NCBI GenBank assembly: GCA_024278975.1
Contig: JAJRSD010000017.1
Coordinates: 57,218 to 121,217 of the forward strand
DNA from: Bacteroidota bacterium
GTDB lineage: Bacteria > Bacteroidota > Bacteroidia > Bacteroidales > Prolixibacteraceae
DNA: 64,000 nucleotides
Direction: 5' to 3'
The position numbers and the translations under genes were made by a program. Under the pieces are notes generated by a model. That model was not told where the DNA came from. It was given only the letters and a program-made list of their open reading frames with translations, and did no database searches. Shown piece by piece: positions 10,263 to 19,689 of this stretch. The first letter of the stretch is position 1; every line of letters begins with the position of its first letter.

Positions 10263-12488
10263 TTGAAATTAGCTCTATTTTTACTATTCGTGGTTGTTAC
10301 ATTTCAAACAATTGCACAGCAGAACATTTCTGATGTCAGAAAACTTGCAGAAGGAACAACGGTAACAGTTACCGGAATTGTTACAAACGGAGACGAACTT
10401 GGCTCAATTCGTTACATTCAGGATACAACAGCGGGACTTGCTATTTACGATGACAAACTCGACAATACAGAACGGGGCGACTCGATTACAGTTACCGGCG
10501 AAATTGATGTGTACAATAATTTATTTGAAATAAAGAATGTTTCATCATTAACCGTACACACAACCGGGAATAAACTTCCCACACCAAAAGTTTTGACAAT
10601 TGACGAAATTGGTGAAAATTACGAAGGACAACTGATTCAGATAAATGATATTATGTTTGAAGAATTGTTCGGAATGTTTTCGGGAAATAAAAATTACAAC
10701 TTCACCGATGGCTCCAAAACCGGTGTAGTACGAATTAGCAGCAGTTCGCCAATTGTTGGGCAGGTAATTCCTCCAGACAAAATAAACCTCGTGGCAATTT
10801 GTTCGCAATACTCTTACGAGCCGAATGACACACGTTCCGGTTATCAACTGTTACCTAGAACAAGCGATGATTTTGTTTCGAACAGCCCGATAAATATTAC
10901 ATCAACTGTTCATATTAATTCAATTGTAAAAACGGGTTTCAAACTTTCGTGGAGTACCGATGTTGGCGGAAGTTCGGAGGTATTTTATGGAGTAAACAGT
11001 GATCCGAAAACGTGGACAGGTTACGCCTCGGGAAGTACAAATGCTATGGGAAATCTTCATCAAGTAACAATTGCTGAGCTCGAACCTGCGACGATAATTT
11101 ATGCTAAAGTTTTTTCTGTATTAAATACCGACACTGCCTTTTCGCAGACTGGAGTTTTTGCAACCGAATCGAACTCTTCGGGCGATATAAAAGTTTATTT
11201 TAACACACAGGTAAACAGCGATGTGTCAACCGGAACTCCGGCAAAATATATTGGAAAAGCAATGAACGACACTTTAATTGCATACATAAACAGGGCTGAA
11301 GAAACCATCGACTTTTGCATTTACAATATAAACAACAGCGGATTAAGCAATGTTAGCGAAGCACTGAATTCTGCTTTCAACCGGGGAGTAAGAATTAGAT
11401 TTATAACTTCGGGTAGTACTGCACACAGCGGAGTTGACGATTTGGTTTCGGCAATTCCGGTTTTAGAAAGTCCATACAATTCGAGTACCGGAATTATGCA
11501 CAATAAATTTGCGATATTCGATGGTAACTCTGATGATGCAACGAAACCGTGGGTTTGGTCGGGTTCAACAAATTTAACTTACGACCAGATAAATACCGAT
11601 GCCAACAATATGGTTTTTATTCAAGACCAAACTCTGGCAAAAACTTATATAATTGAATTTGAGGAGATGTGGGGAAGTACCGGCGACCAACATAACGCGG
11701 GCAATGCAAAGTTTGGTGCAAACAAAACTGATAATACACCGCACGAATTTATTATCGGAGGTAACCGTGTGCAATCGTATTTTAGTCCTTCCGACGGAAC
11801 GAACCAACAGATTATAAATGCCATAAATACGGCAAACAACGATTTAAATGTTGAAACCATGTTGATTACCCGCTCCGATTTGGCTAACGCAATTAGCGAT
11901 GCAAAACAACGAGGTGCCGAAGTGCATGTAATTACAAATCGCGAAAATGACAACTCGGATGTGGTGAACGATATTTTAAATGCTGCACTGCCCGCAGGAA
12001 AATATATTTTCGATAATTCAGCAGCAGCAACACTTCACCACAAACTGGCAATTGTCGATGCTAATTTTGCTGCGTCCGACCCGCAGGTAATTACCGGCAG
12101 CCATAACTGGAGCAACTCGGCAAACGACCGTAATGATGAGAACACTTTAATAATACATAACGCTGAAATTGCAAACCAGTATTTTCAACAATTTGCATAT
12201 CGGTTTTCCGAAAACGGAGGTGATTTAGTTGTTTCTGCCGAAAATATTGAATTTGAAAATGTTAGAGTTTACCCAAACCCAACGGTGGGTAAAGTAACTG
12301 TTTCGTCGCAGGGTTCAATAAAAAAGGTTCAGCTTTTCTCTTCGGCAGGAGTAATAATAAAGGAGATAAACTCGAATAACAGTAGTAATCTGGAAGTTGA
12401 TTTTACATCTTTTGTACCGGGGCTTTATATTTTAAAAGTTGAAATAGGAGGCAGCAAATTTAATTCGTATAAAATTATTAAAAGGTAG
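10263..12488 (+). CDS. Secreted phospholipase D-family (two HKD motifs) protein with OB-fold and T9SS sorting domain
   Basis: A 741-residue exported protein. Domains in order are: signal peptide (1-18, ends TIAQ); an OB-fold-like domain (about 20-195, VTVTGIVTNGDELGS...); a fibronectin-III-like domain (about 215-300); two PLD half-domains with HNKFAIFD and HHKLAIVD (both HxKx4D); and a T9SS type A sorting domain (VYPNPTVGKVTVSS...SYKIIKR). The HKD pair is the complete phosphodiesterase active site. An OB-fold plus HKD suggests a nuclease at least as readily as a phospholipase; this is inference. The start codon is TTG at 10263, since no in-frame ATG precedes the signal peptide; a TTACTTTCG promoter-like box lies about 35 bases upstream. 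Confidence 0.87.
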   Translation: MKLALFLLFVVVTFQTIAQQNISDVRKLAEGTTVTVTGIVTNGDELGSIRYIQDTTAGLAIYDDKLDNTERGDSITVTGEIDVYNNLFEIKNVSSLTVHTTGNKLPTPKVLTIDEIGENYEGQLIQINDIMFEELFGMFSGNKNYNFTDGSKTGVVRISSSSPIVGQVIPPDKINLVAICSQYSYEPNDTRSGYQLLPRTSDDFVSNSPINITSTVHINSIVKTGFKLSWSTDVGGSSEVFYGVNSDPKTWTGYASGSTNAMGNLHQVTIAELEPATIIYAKVFSVLNTDTAFSQTGVFATESNSSGDIKVYFNTQVNSDVSTGTPAKYIGKAMNDTLIAYINRAEETIDFCIYNINNSGLSNVSEALNSAFNRGVRIRFITSGSTAHSGVDDLVSAIPVLESPYNSSTGIMHNKFAIFDGNSDDATKPWVWSGSTNLTYDQINTDANNMVFIQDQTLAKTYIIEFEEMWGSTGDQHNAGNAKFGANKTDNTPHEFIIGGNRVQSYFSPSDGTNQQIINAINTANNDLNVETMLITRSDLANAISDAKQRGAEVHVITNRENDNSDVVNDILNAALPAGKYIFDNSAAATLHHKLAIVDANFAASDPQVITGSHNWSNSANDRNDENTLIIHNAEIANQYFQQFAYRFSENGGDLVVSAENIEFENVRVYPNPTVGKVTVSSQGSIKKVQLFSSAGVIIKEINSNNSSNLEVDFTSFVPGLYILKVEIGGSKFNSYKIIKR

Positions 12489-12631
12489 AATTACCGATAT
12501 TTGCCATAATTGTGTGAATTAGAACTGTAACTTTTGTGGTTGCTAATTTTATTTTAAACGTAAATATTTTATCATCTAAAAAAGTCTTCCGATAAATACG
12601 TTTTAAAATAGTTGTGAATAAATATTTATTT

Positions 12632-15031
12632 ATGAGACTGAAAACAGGCTTGATTCTTATCCCATTAATTTTAATTTCTATTTCGTTGCAAGCCCGGTTT
12701 AGCGGGAGAGTTTTTTTAGATGAAAACAAAAATGGAAACTACGATACTGGAGAAAAACTCATTTCGGGAGTTGCCGTTTCGAATGGCGAAAGCGTTGTTG
12801 TTACCGATAAAAATGGCGAGTATTCTTTGCCCGTTTTCAAAAAAGCCCGATTTATTTTTATCACTATTCCGGCAGGCTACAAAACTTCGCGGCAACATTT
12901 TTTACCCATTCAGAAAAAAAATAACTCTTACGATGTCGGATTGGTAAAATACAATCGGACCGCGACTAAAACACGTTTTATACAAATTACCGACACCGAA
13001 ACTTACGAATATGGCGAGTGGATTGATAATCTCCGTGATTATTCGAAATTTAACGAAGTTGGTTTTATCGTTCACACTGGAGATATTTGCTACGAAAAAG
13101 GACTTAAATTTCATGCTAAAAGTATCAATACAAAAACCATGGAATTGCCCGTTTTTTATTGTATCGGAAATCACGATTTAGTAAAAGGCAATTATGGCGA
13201 ACAATTATTCGAGTCATTATTTGGCCCTGTTTATTACTCTTTCGATGCCGGCAACACCCATTTTATTGTAACTCCAATGCGGGGTGGCGACCACAAACCA
13301 TCGTACAACAACGCTCAGGTTTTTAACTGGTTAGTAAACGACTTGGCACACACGGACAAGTCAAAAAATGTTGTGGTTTTTAATCACGACCTACTAACAT
13401 TCGGCGAACAGTTTATTTTTTCGGGACGGGGAGATAAAGAGATTAATTTAAATGAACACAACTTGAAAGCATGGATTTACGGACACTGGCACATTAATTT
13501 CAGAAAACAACATGGCGAAAATGGACCGGTTAGCGTGTGTGCATCACCTCCCGACAAAGGTGGAATAGACCACTCCCCTTCTAACTTTTTAGTGTTTGAT
13601 ATTGACAAAAACGGTAAAATCGACATTACTCCACGGTACTGTTTTCTCTCGAAACATATTGTTGTAAATGCGCCAAACGAGAACAATATTTTATTAAATG
13701 AATTTGGCAACCTTGTGGTTTCGGTAAATACTTACCACACCGTTTCGGCAACAAAAAACGTAACGGTAACTTTGAAAAATAGTGGAGGTGAAATAAAATC
13801 AGTGTCGCTTTTGCAAAACAGCGATTGGAATTGGAGTGCTGAAATTCCTCTCAATAACAATTGGAAAAACGGCGAGCTGAAACTCATTGTAGAATCGATC
13901 TTCGATAATGGCGAAACGGTGAAAAAAGAGCAGTCATACCGAATTCTGCAAGAAAATATTCAACAGGATATTTTGAAAATGCAGTGGGTAACAAATGTAA
14001 AAAGTAATGTTTGGATGGCTCCTGCAATAGAAGCAAAAGGGAAACTTTTTGTTGCTACCATCGACGATTTTGGGATGGAAAACTGTGGAATACATGCAAT
14101 TGATACTGAGACAGGATTAAAGTTATGGAGCTTTAAAACAGTAGGCTCGGTTAAAAATACAATTTGTTATACCGATGGGAAAATATTGGCAACCGATGTT
14201 TTTGGAATTTCTTATGCCATCAATTCTGAAACAGGAAAACTCATCTGGAAAAAAGAGTTGGGGCAAACCGGACTTGGTTCGTTCAATACGGGCAGTGTTG
14301 TTAGCGAAGATATTTACTACACCGGGTATGGAAATTACCTGCAAGCCATTGATGCGAAAACAGGTGAAACACGTTGGGTTAACGAAGAGTGGCAAGGTGG
14401 CGAAGGTGCAACCCCCACGATGATTGTTGCCGACAATATTTTGATTGCAGCATCGAACTGGCGGGCACTTTATGCACACGATATAAAAACCGGCAAACTG
14501 CTTTGGAAAAAAAGCGACTCGGGATATAGTTCGCGCAGCAGCTCAGCAACATATTTAAACGACACTTTATATGTTGCATCGAAAGATGGAATTGGACTAA
14601 TGAATGTTCATACCGGCGAAATGTACAAATATTTTAAATCGCCGTTGAGTTTACTCGCTTCTACAAAACCATTAGTATTGGACAACCTGATTGTTATGGG
14701 GACGGCAAAAGAGGGAGTGGCAGCTTTTAACCGGACAACCGGCGAAATTGTATGGAAAGTACAAACCGGTAAATCGTTGGTTTACTCCTCTCCGTACTCG
14801 AAACCCAACAGTGCCACAGTTGAACCGGCTCCCATACTTTTTAATGGTAATATTATTTTTGGCGCATCCGACGGATTTATTTACGTGGTAAATTCGGAAG
14901 ATGGAAAAATAATTCAGAAAATGAATTTGGGTGCTCCTGTTTTTGCAGCTGTAACTCTATATCTGAATAGTTTTTTTGTTACTGATTTTGGCGGGAGTGT
15001 TTATCGGTTTTTATTAAAAAACGGCAAATAA
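12632..15031 (+). CDS. Calcineurin-like metallophosphoesterase fused to a PQQ-like beta-propeller
   Basis: About 799 residues from ATG 12632 (MRLKTGLIL). An in-frame GTG 18 bases earlier would place a less typical leader before the signal peptide. Order: signal peptide; a small SdrD/Cna-like beta domain (FSGRVFLDENKNGNYDTGE); a calcineurin-like phosphoesterase with HTGDICYEKG, CIGNHD, VFNHD and YGHWH metal motifs; a beta domain; then about seven PQQ-type propeller repeats of the form AIDTETGLKLW, AINSETGKLIW and AIDAKTGETRW up to the C-terminus. It is exported and probably periplasmic. The substrate is unknown. It is followed after about 80 bases by the GH78 gene. The first metal motif reads TDTET instead of the common DxH. 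Confidence 0.85.
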   Translation: MRLKTGLILIPLILISISLQARFSGRVFLDENKNGNYDTGEKLISGVAVSNGESVVVTDKNGEYSLPVFKKARFIFITIPAGYKTSRQHFLPIQKKNNSYDVGLVKYNRTATKTRFIQITDTETYEYGEWIDNLRDYSKFNEVGFIVHTGDICYEKGLKFHAKSINTKTMELPVFYCIGNHDLVKGNYGEQLFESLFGPVYYSFDAGNTHFIVTPMRGGDHKPSYNNAQVFNWLVNDLAHTDKSKNVVVFNHDLLTFGEQFIFSGRGDKEINLNEHNLKAWIYGHWHINFRKQHGENGPVSVCASPPDKGGIDHSPSNFLVFDIDKNGKIDITPRYCFLSKHIVVNAPNENNILLNEFGNLVVSVNTYHTVSATKNVTVTLKNSGGEIKSVSLLQNSDWNWSAEIPLNNNWKNGELKLIVESIFDNGETVKKEQSYRILQENIQQDILKMQWVTNVKSNVWMAPAIEAKGKLFVATIDDFGMENCGIHAIDTETGLKLWSFKTVGSVKNTICYTDGKILATDVFGISYAINSETGKLIWKKELGQTGLGSFNTGSVVSEDIYYTGYGNYLQAIDAKTGETRWVNEEWQGGEGATPTMIVADNILIAASNWRALYAHDIKTGKLLWKKSDSGYSSRSSSATYLNDTLYVASKDGIGLMNVHTGEMYKYFKSPLSLLASTKPLVLDNLIVMGTAKEGVAAFNRTTGEIVWKVQTGKSLVYSSPYSKPNSATVEPAPILFNGNIIFGASDGFIYVVNSEDGKIIQKMNLGAPVFAAVTLYLNSFFVTDFGGSVYRFLLKNGK

Positions 15032-15111
15032 TTTACAATTTCTAAAATATTTTGGCGATGATATTTTGCGCTAAAAAAGTATCTTGCAAATAAAAATATA
15101 AACTTAAAACC

Positions 15112-17388
15112 ATGATTAAATATTTTGTATCAATATTTGTATGTCTGTCATTTCTTCAATGTACTCCAACAAATGGAAAATCGGTAACTCCAACCGGATT
15201 AACTATCGAACTTTTAAGAGCTCCCGAACAGGCTGTAATTACAGATTCTGAACCGGAATTCGGATGGATTTTCCCACAAAGAATGGTGAGTCAAACAGCA
15301 TATAAAATATTAGTTTCCACTTCGTATGATTTACTGGAAGAGGGTAAAACAGATTTGTGGGACAGTGGTAAAATAACTAACGATAAATCAATTAATATTT
15401 CATACAGCGGAAAAAAACTTCAGCTCAATTCGGAATATTGGTGGAGAGTTAAAGTTTGGGGAGTAAACGAATTTGAAAGTGATTACAGTAAACCTCAGCA
15501 GTTTAATACCGGTAATTTTAATCGCCCTGAAAACGAATGGAACGGACAAAGCAACTGGGTGAAATTACCTGATGGGAGCTGGGTTGCAGAAAACCGACAA
15601 ATGGCAACTTTTACAGAAATAGAACCTGCTATTTTTAAAAAACTAAATAAAACAAGCTGGTTTGCCGATTTTGAAAAAGCCGCATTTGCCACCTTCGAGT
15701 TTTCGGCAACATCGGAAAAAGAGAAAACCAAAATTGAGATTTTTCTTGGTGAAAGGAAAAACGAAGATTTTACTGTTCATAAAAATCCGGGAGTTTCTAA
15801 CATTGGGTTTTACAGAGTTGAAATAGAACTTAAAAAGGGGACACATTCATATCAGGTCGAAATTCCGCGCCACGATGCAAAATATCCAAACAGTCAGAAA
15901 CTGGCACCTTTTAATCCCGAAGTTTTACCGTTCAGATACGCCGAGCTAAACGCCGAAAACGGAACAGTAGTAAATTGGGTTAAACAACTTGCTCTATTCT
16001 ATTATTTTGATGATAAAGCATCGCATTTTAAAAGTACCAACAATAATCTTAACAAGGTTTGGGATTTATGTAAATACACATTAAAAGCCACCCCTTTTCT
16101 CGGTGTTTATTGCGATGGAAACCGCGAGCGAATGCCATACGAAGCCGATGCATATATTCAACAACTCGGACACTACTCGGTTGATAGAGAATTCTCGGCT
16201 GCCCAATATACAACTGCATTTTTGCTCTCTCACGCAAGCTGGCCAACCGAGTGGCAAATGCACTCGGTAATGATGGCACACGAACATTATATGTACACCG
16301 GCGATATCGAATTTATAGAGATGGTTTACGAAGATTTACAACGGAAAACACTGATTGGCTTGTCGCGCGAAGATGGATTAATAAGTACCAGAACAGGAAA
16401 ACTCACACCCGGATTTTTAAAGAGTATTCATTTAAATGTAGGTACATTACAAGATATTGTTGACTGGCCAAAAGGCACTCCCGCCGGAGAGAAACAAGCC
16501 AATAACGCAGGAGCAACACCCGAGGGAGAACGTGATGGTTTTGTTTTTACCGATTACAATACTGTTGTAAATTCATTTCATTTTTACAGCCTGAAATGTA
16601 TGGAAGATATTGCGGGAGCTTTGGGAAAAACTGAAGACAAATTGTTTTATAAAAAACAATCGGAGAAAGTCAGAGAGAGTATCCTAAAAAATATGTTCGA
16701 TACAAAAAGAGGTATTTTTATCGATGGAATTGATACCGACCATGCAAGTTTACATGCAAATATGATTCCGCTGGCATTTAATATAGTTCCTGAAAAACAT
16801 ATAAAATCTGTTGCCGCTTTTATAAAAACCAGAGGAATGGCGTGTAGTGTTTATGGTGCTCAATATTTGCTCGAGGCACTCTATAACGCCGGCGAAGCAG
16901 AGTATGCTTTGGAATTAATGACTTCGGAGAATAAACGCAGTTGGATGAATATGATAGAAGTAGGTTCGACAATGACCACCGAAGCGTGGGACGAATATTA
17001 TAAACCGAACTTAACATGGAATCATGCGTGGGGCGCAGCACCTGCGAATATTATTCCGCGAAGATTACTTGGAATTCAACCGCTCGAGCCGGGATTTAAA
17101 ACTTTTATTATAAATCCACAGCCGGCAGGATTGGCGAATATCAAATTAGAAATACCAACTATTCGCGGCTCAATTCATTGTAATTTAAAGGCAACAGATA
17201 ATAAATGGGAAATGGAAATATCTGTTCCGGGCAACAGCGAAGCGTTGATTTTTCTTCCCTCAGAATTATCAAAAATAGTTGTAAATGAAAGTGAAGTTAT
17301 CCCCGAATCAAGAATAAATAATTTAGGAATTTCTAAAAACACGTTTAGTTTGAAGAGTGGGTTTTATAAAATTTCAGCAAAAAAATAG
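15112..17388 (+). CDS. Alpha-L-rhamnosidase-type glycoside hydrolase, family GH78
   Basis: A 758-residue probable lipoprotein (Cys17 after a hydrophobic segment, though Gln at -1 makes the lipobox poor). The N-terminal fibronectin-like region has the LRAPEQAVITDSEPEFGW pattern common to Bacteroidota GH78. The (alpha/alpha)6 catalytic domain contains CDGNRERMPYEADAY near residues 334-348, which includes the acidic catalytic residues, plus STMTTEAWDEYY and TWNHAWGAAP before the C-terminal beta domain. It is expected to release terminal rhamnose from plant or algal glycans or glycosides. No other carbohydrate gene is directly adjacent apart from the phosphoesterase/propeller gene upstream. Confidence 0.88.
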   Translation: MIKYFVSIFVCLSFLQCTPTNGKSVTPTGLTIELLRAPEQAVITDSEPEFGWIFPQRMVSQTAYKILVSTSYDLLEEGKTDLWDSGKITNDKSINISYSGKKLQLNSEYWWRVKVWGVNEFESDYSKPQQFNTGNFNRPENEWNGQSNWVKLPDGSWVAENRQMATFTEIEPAIFKKLNKTSWFADFEKAAFATFEFSATSEKEKTKIEIFLGERKNEDFTVHKNPGVSNIGFYRVEIELKKGTHSYQVEIPRHDAKYPNSQKLAPFNPEVLPFRYAELNAENGTVVNWVKQLALFYYFDDKASHFKSTNNNLNKVWDLCKYTLKATPFLGVYCDGNRERMPYEADAYIQQLGHYSVDREFSAAQYTTAFLLSHASWPTEWQMHSVMMAHEHYMYTGDIEFIEMVYEDLQRKTLIGLSREDGLISTRTGKLTPGFLKSIHLNVGTLQDIVDWPKGTPAGEKQANNAGATPEGERDGFVFTDYNTVVNSFHFYSLKCMEDIAGALGKTEDKLFYKKQSEKVRESILKNMFDTKRGIFIDGIDTDHASLHANMIPLAFNIVPEKHIKSVAAFIKTRGMACSVYGAQYLLEALYNAGEAEYALELMTSENKRSWMNMIEVGSTMTTEAWDEYYKPNLTWNHAWGAAPANIIPRRLLGIQPLEPGFKTFIINPQPAGLANIKLEIPTIRGSIHCNLKATDNKWEMEISVPGNSEALIFLPSELSKIVVNESEVIPESRINNLGISKNTFSLKSGFYKISAKK

Positions 17389-17421
17389 TTACTTTGTATC
17401 CACAAAAATTCAAAAAATTAT

Positions 17422-18180
17422 ATGCTTGAAATTTGCGCAATTGCATCGGGAAGTAACGGAAACTGCTACTATATTGGAAACGAAAAAGATGCAGTATTAA
17501 TTGATGCCGGTATTTCGGCAAAACAGATAATCTCGCGTATGCAAGAGCAGAACTTAAACCCTGAGAAATTGAAAGCCTGCTTTGTTACGCACGAACATGG
17601 CGACCACATGCGGGGAGTGCGCGGGGTGAGCAAGAAATTGCAAATACCAATTTATTTAACTGTAAAAACCTACAACGGTGCTTATAAAAATATGCGCCCC
17701 GACAGTCCAACATTTTTTACACCCGACGAAAAAATAGAGGTGGGCGAGTTCACTATTTTTCCGGTGCGAAAAAATCACGATGCTTCGGAACCCTGCTCTT
17801 TTCGGATTCAGTATAAAAATACAAATGTGGGAGTTTTTACCGATATCGGCGAAGCGTGCGACAATGTAAAATTACATTTGAATAAATGCGACAGCCTGTT
17901 TCTGGAATCTAACTACGACGAGAAAATGCTTTGGGATGGCGGCTATCCTTATTTCTTAAAACAGAGGGTTGCCTCAAATGTTGGTCATTTATCGAACGAT
18001 CAGGCTTTTGAATTGCTGGAAAAGCATGCAGGCAAAAACTTGAAATGTGTGTTCTTAAGTCATCTTTCGCGCGATAACAACACACCCAAAAAAGCTTTGA
18101 AAAGAATGGAATCTCTGAACACTAAGTTTGAGGTTAAACTAACTTCGAGGTTTGCTGTTGGCGAAGTTTATCAATTGTAA
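17422..18180 (+). CDS. MBL-fold metallo-hydrolase (YycJ/WalJ-like)
   Basis: A 252-residue cytoplasmic metallo-beta-lactamase-fold hydrolase. The metal-binding motif THEHGDH places His57, His59, Asp61 and His62; further ligands are in KNHDASEP, FTDIGEA and the SHLSRDN motif near the C-terminus. The opening ICAIASGSNGNCYYIG matches the YycJ-type group, which includes a double-strand exonuclease linked to DNA repair or recombination. There is no signal peptide. It starts 34 bases after the GH78 stop but is functionally unrelated to it. Family placement is firm; the physiological role is inferred. Confidence 0.85.
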   Translation: MLEICAIASGSNGNCYYIGNEKDAVLIDAGISAKQIISRMQEQNLNPEKLKACFVTHEHGDHMRGVRGVSKKLQIPIYLTVKTYNGAYKNMRPDSPTFFTPDEKIEVGEFTIFPVRKNHDASEPCSFRIQYKNTNVGVFTDIGEACDNVKLHLNKCDSLFLESNYDEKMLWDGGYPYFLKQRVASNVGHLSNDQAFELLEKHAGKNLKCVFLSHLSRDNNTPKKALKRMESLNTKFEVKLTSRFAVGEVYQL

Positions 18181-18213
18181 AATAATCTCTCTTTTTACTC
18201 TGATTGATAATCT

Positions 18214-19530
18214 TTAACCATTTAGCAAATTATCGCTGAGTGCTTGTAAAGTCTCTTTTTTATTCACCGTTGGCACCAAAACCGAGATGTTAAATTTACT
18301 TCCTCCGTACGAAATCATCCTGATTGGAATTCCGTTAAGTGCCCTAAAAACTTTAGGTGCAAAACCTCGTTCCTCGTGAATAATATCGCCAACAATACAA
18401 ACAATCGACATATCAGAATCAACTTCAACAGTACCGAATTTCCCCAAATCTTCTTTTATGCCGGCAAGATTCTGAACGCTGTCGATGGTAATTGAAACCG
18501 CAACCTCCGAAGTGGAAATCATATCGATTGGAGTTTGGTATTTTTCGAATACTGCAAATACATTTTTTAGGAAACCATAAGCATTTAACATTCGTGCCGA
18601 TCGAATTTTTATTGCAGTAATTTTATCTTTAGCAGCAACAGCTTTAATTCCTTGTCCATCAGACTCCGACGAAATTAATGTGCCGCCGTCAGTTGGGTTC
18701 ATCGTATTTTTTAACCTCACAGGTATATTCTGAACTTTTGCAGGAAGCACAGTCTGCGGATGTAAAATTTTCGCGCCAAAATAAGCCAACTCTGCCGCTT
18801 CGTTAAACGACAGGCGGTCTATCTTTTTGGTGTTCTCCACAAATCGTGGATCGTTATTGTGGAAACCGTCAATGTCTGTCCAGATCTGAATTTCGTCGGC
18901 TTCAATTGCTGCACCAATTAACGAGGCTGTGTAATCGCTGCCACCGCGTTGTAAATTATCTATTTCGTTGCTGGCATTTCGACAAATAAAACCTTGTGTA
19001 ATATAGTAATCTGCATTGTCAACCTCCTTTAGAACAGTTTTAATATTTTTACGAATATAATGCGTGTCGGCAACTTTATCCTCGTCAATCATCATAAAAT
19101 CGAGGGCCGGCAATAGTTTTGTTTTATACCCGTTTTCGTTCATCAACAATGTAAAAAGCTGAGTTGAAATAAGCTCTCCCTGTGCTAAAATTGCATTCTC
19201 GCCAACCTTACTAAAACTTCCCGAAGTAAACGATTTAATAGTATTAAAACTTTGACGAATAACTTTTAAACCACTCTTTTTATTCTCTTCGGAAGAGAAA
19301 AGCTGAGCAACAACTTTCTTATATTTTGTTTCGAGTTCCCCAATAAAAATACGGGCAGTCTCTTTATTCTTTTTATACAGATAATTTGAAATTTCGACCA
19401 ACGAATTAGTGGTTCCCGACATTGCCGAAAGCACAATAATTTTCTGCTCTCCATCGGTGATTAAATCAATTACAGCCCGCATATTCTCAGGCGAGCCAAC
19501 AGAAGTTCCTCCAAATTTTAAAACTTTCAT
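18214..19530 (-). CDS. lysC: Monofunctional aspartate kinase
   Basis: A 438-residue enzyme making L-aspartyl-4-phosphate, the first step towards lysine, threonine and methionine. The N-terminal kinase fold begins KFGGTSVGSPENM (residues 4-16); FICRNASNEIDNLQRGGSDYTA and WTDIDGFHNNDPRF form the substrate and nucleotide sites. The C-terminus (about 300-438) holds two ACT domains for feedback control (KITAIKIRSARM, ...SIVCIVGDII). No homoserine dehydrogenase domain is attached. The gene stands alone and converges with the MBL hydrolase gene. Which amino acid inhibits it cannot be read here; the symbol lysC is a best guess among aspartokinase names. Confidence 0.92.
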   Translation of the reverse strand: MKVLKFGGTSVGSPENMRAVIDLITDGEQKIIVLSAMSGTTNSLVEISNYLYKKNKETARIFIGELETKYKKVVAQLFSSEENKKSGLKVIRQSFNTIKSFTSGSFSKVGENAILAQGELISTQLFTLLMNENGYKTKLLPALDFMMIDEDKVADTHYIRKNIKTVLKEVDNADYYITQGFICRNASNEIDNLQRGGSDYTASLIGAAIEADEIQIWTDIDGFHNNDPRFVENTKKIDRLSFNEAAELAYFGAKILHPQTVLPAKVQNIPVRLKNTMNPTDGGTLISSESDGQGIKAVAAKDKITAIKIRSARMLNAYGFLKNVFAVFEKYQTPIDMISTSEVAVSITIDSVQNLAGIKEDLGKFGTVEVDSDMSIVCIVGDIIHEERGFAPKVFRALNGIPIRMISYGGSKFNISVLVPTVNKKETLQALSDNLLNG

Positions 19531-19689
19531 AAAATTAAAAATATTGTTACCTGCAAATATGAATATTCTTATGGGTTTATCTGTTTCAAATCATAACATT
19601 TAAAGACACTTTTACGTTTAATTATTGTTAACTTATTTTTGTATCATAAGTTTGTTTACTTTGAGTTTTAAAATCGAATATTTTTGAAT

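Noticed and set aside
12478..12729. Minus-strand 83-codon frame in the gap before the phosphoesterase-propeller gene
   Set aside because: It overlaps the start of that gene, lacks a ribosome site and has no recognisable protein features.
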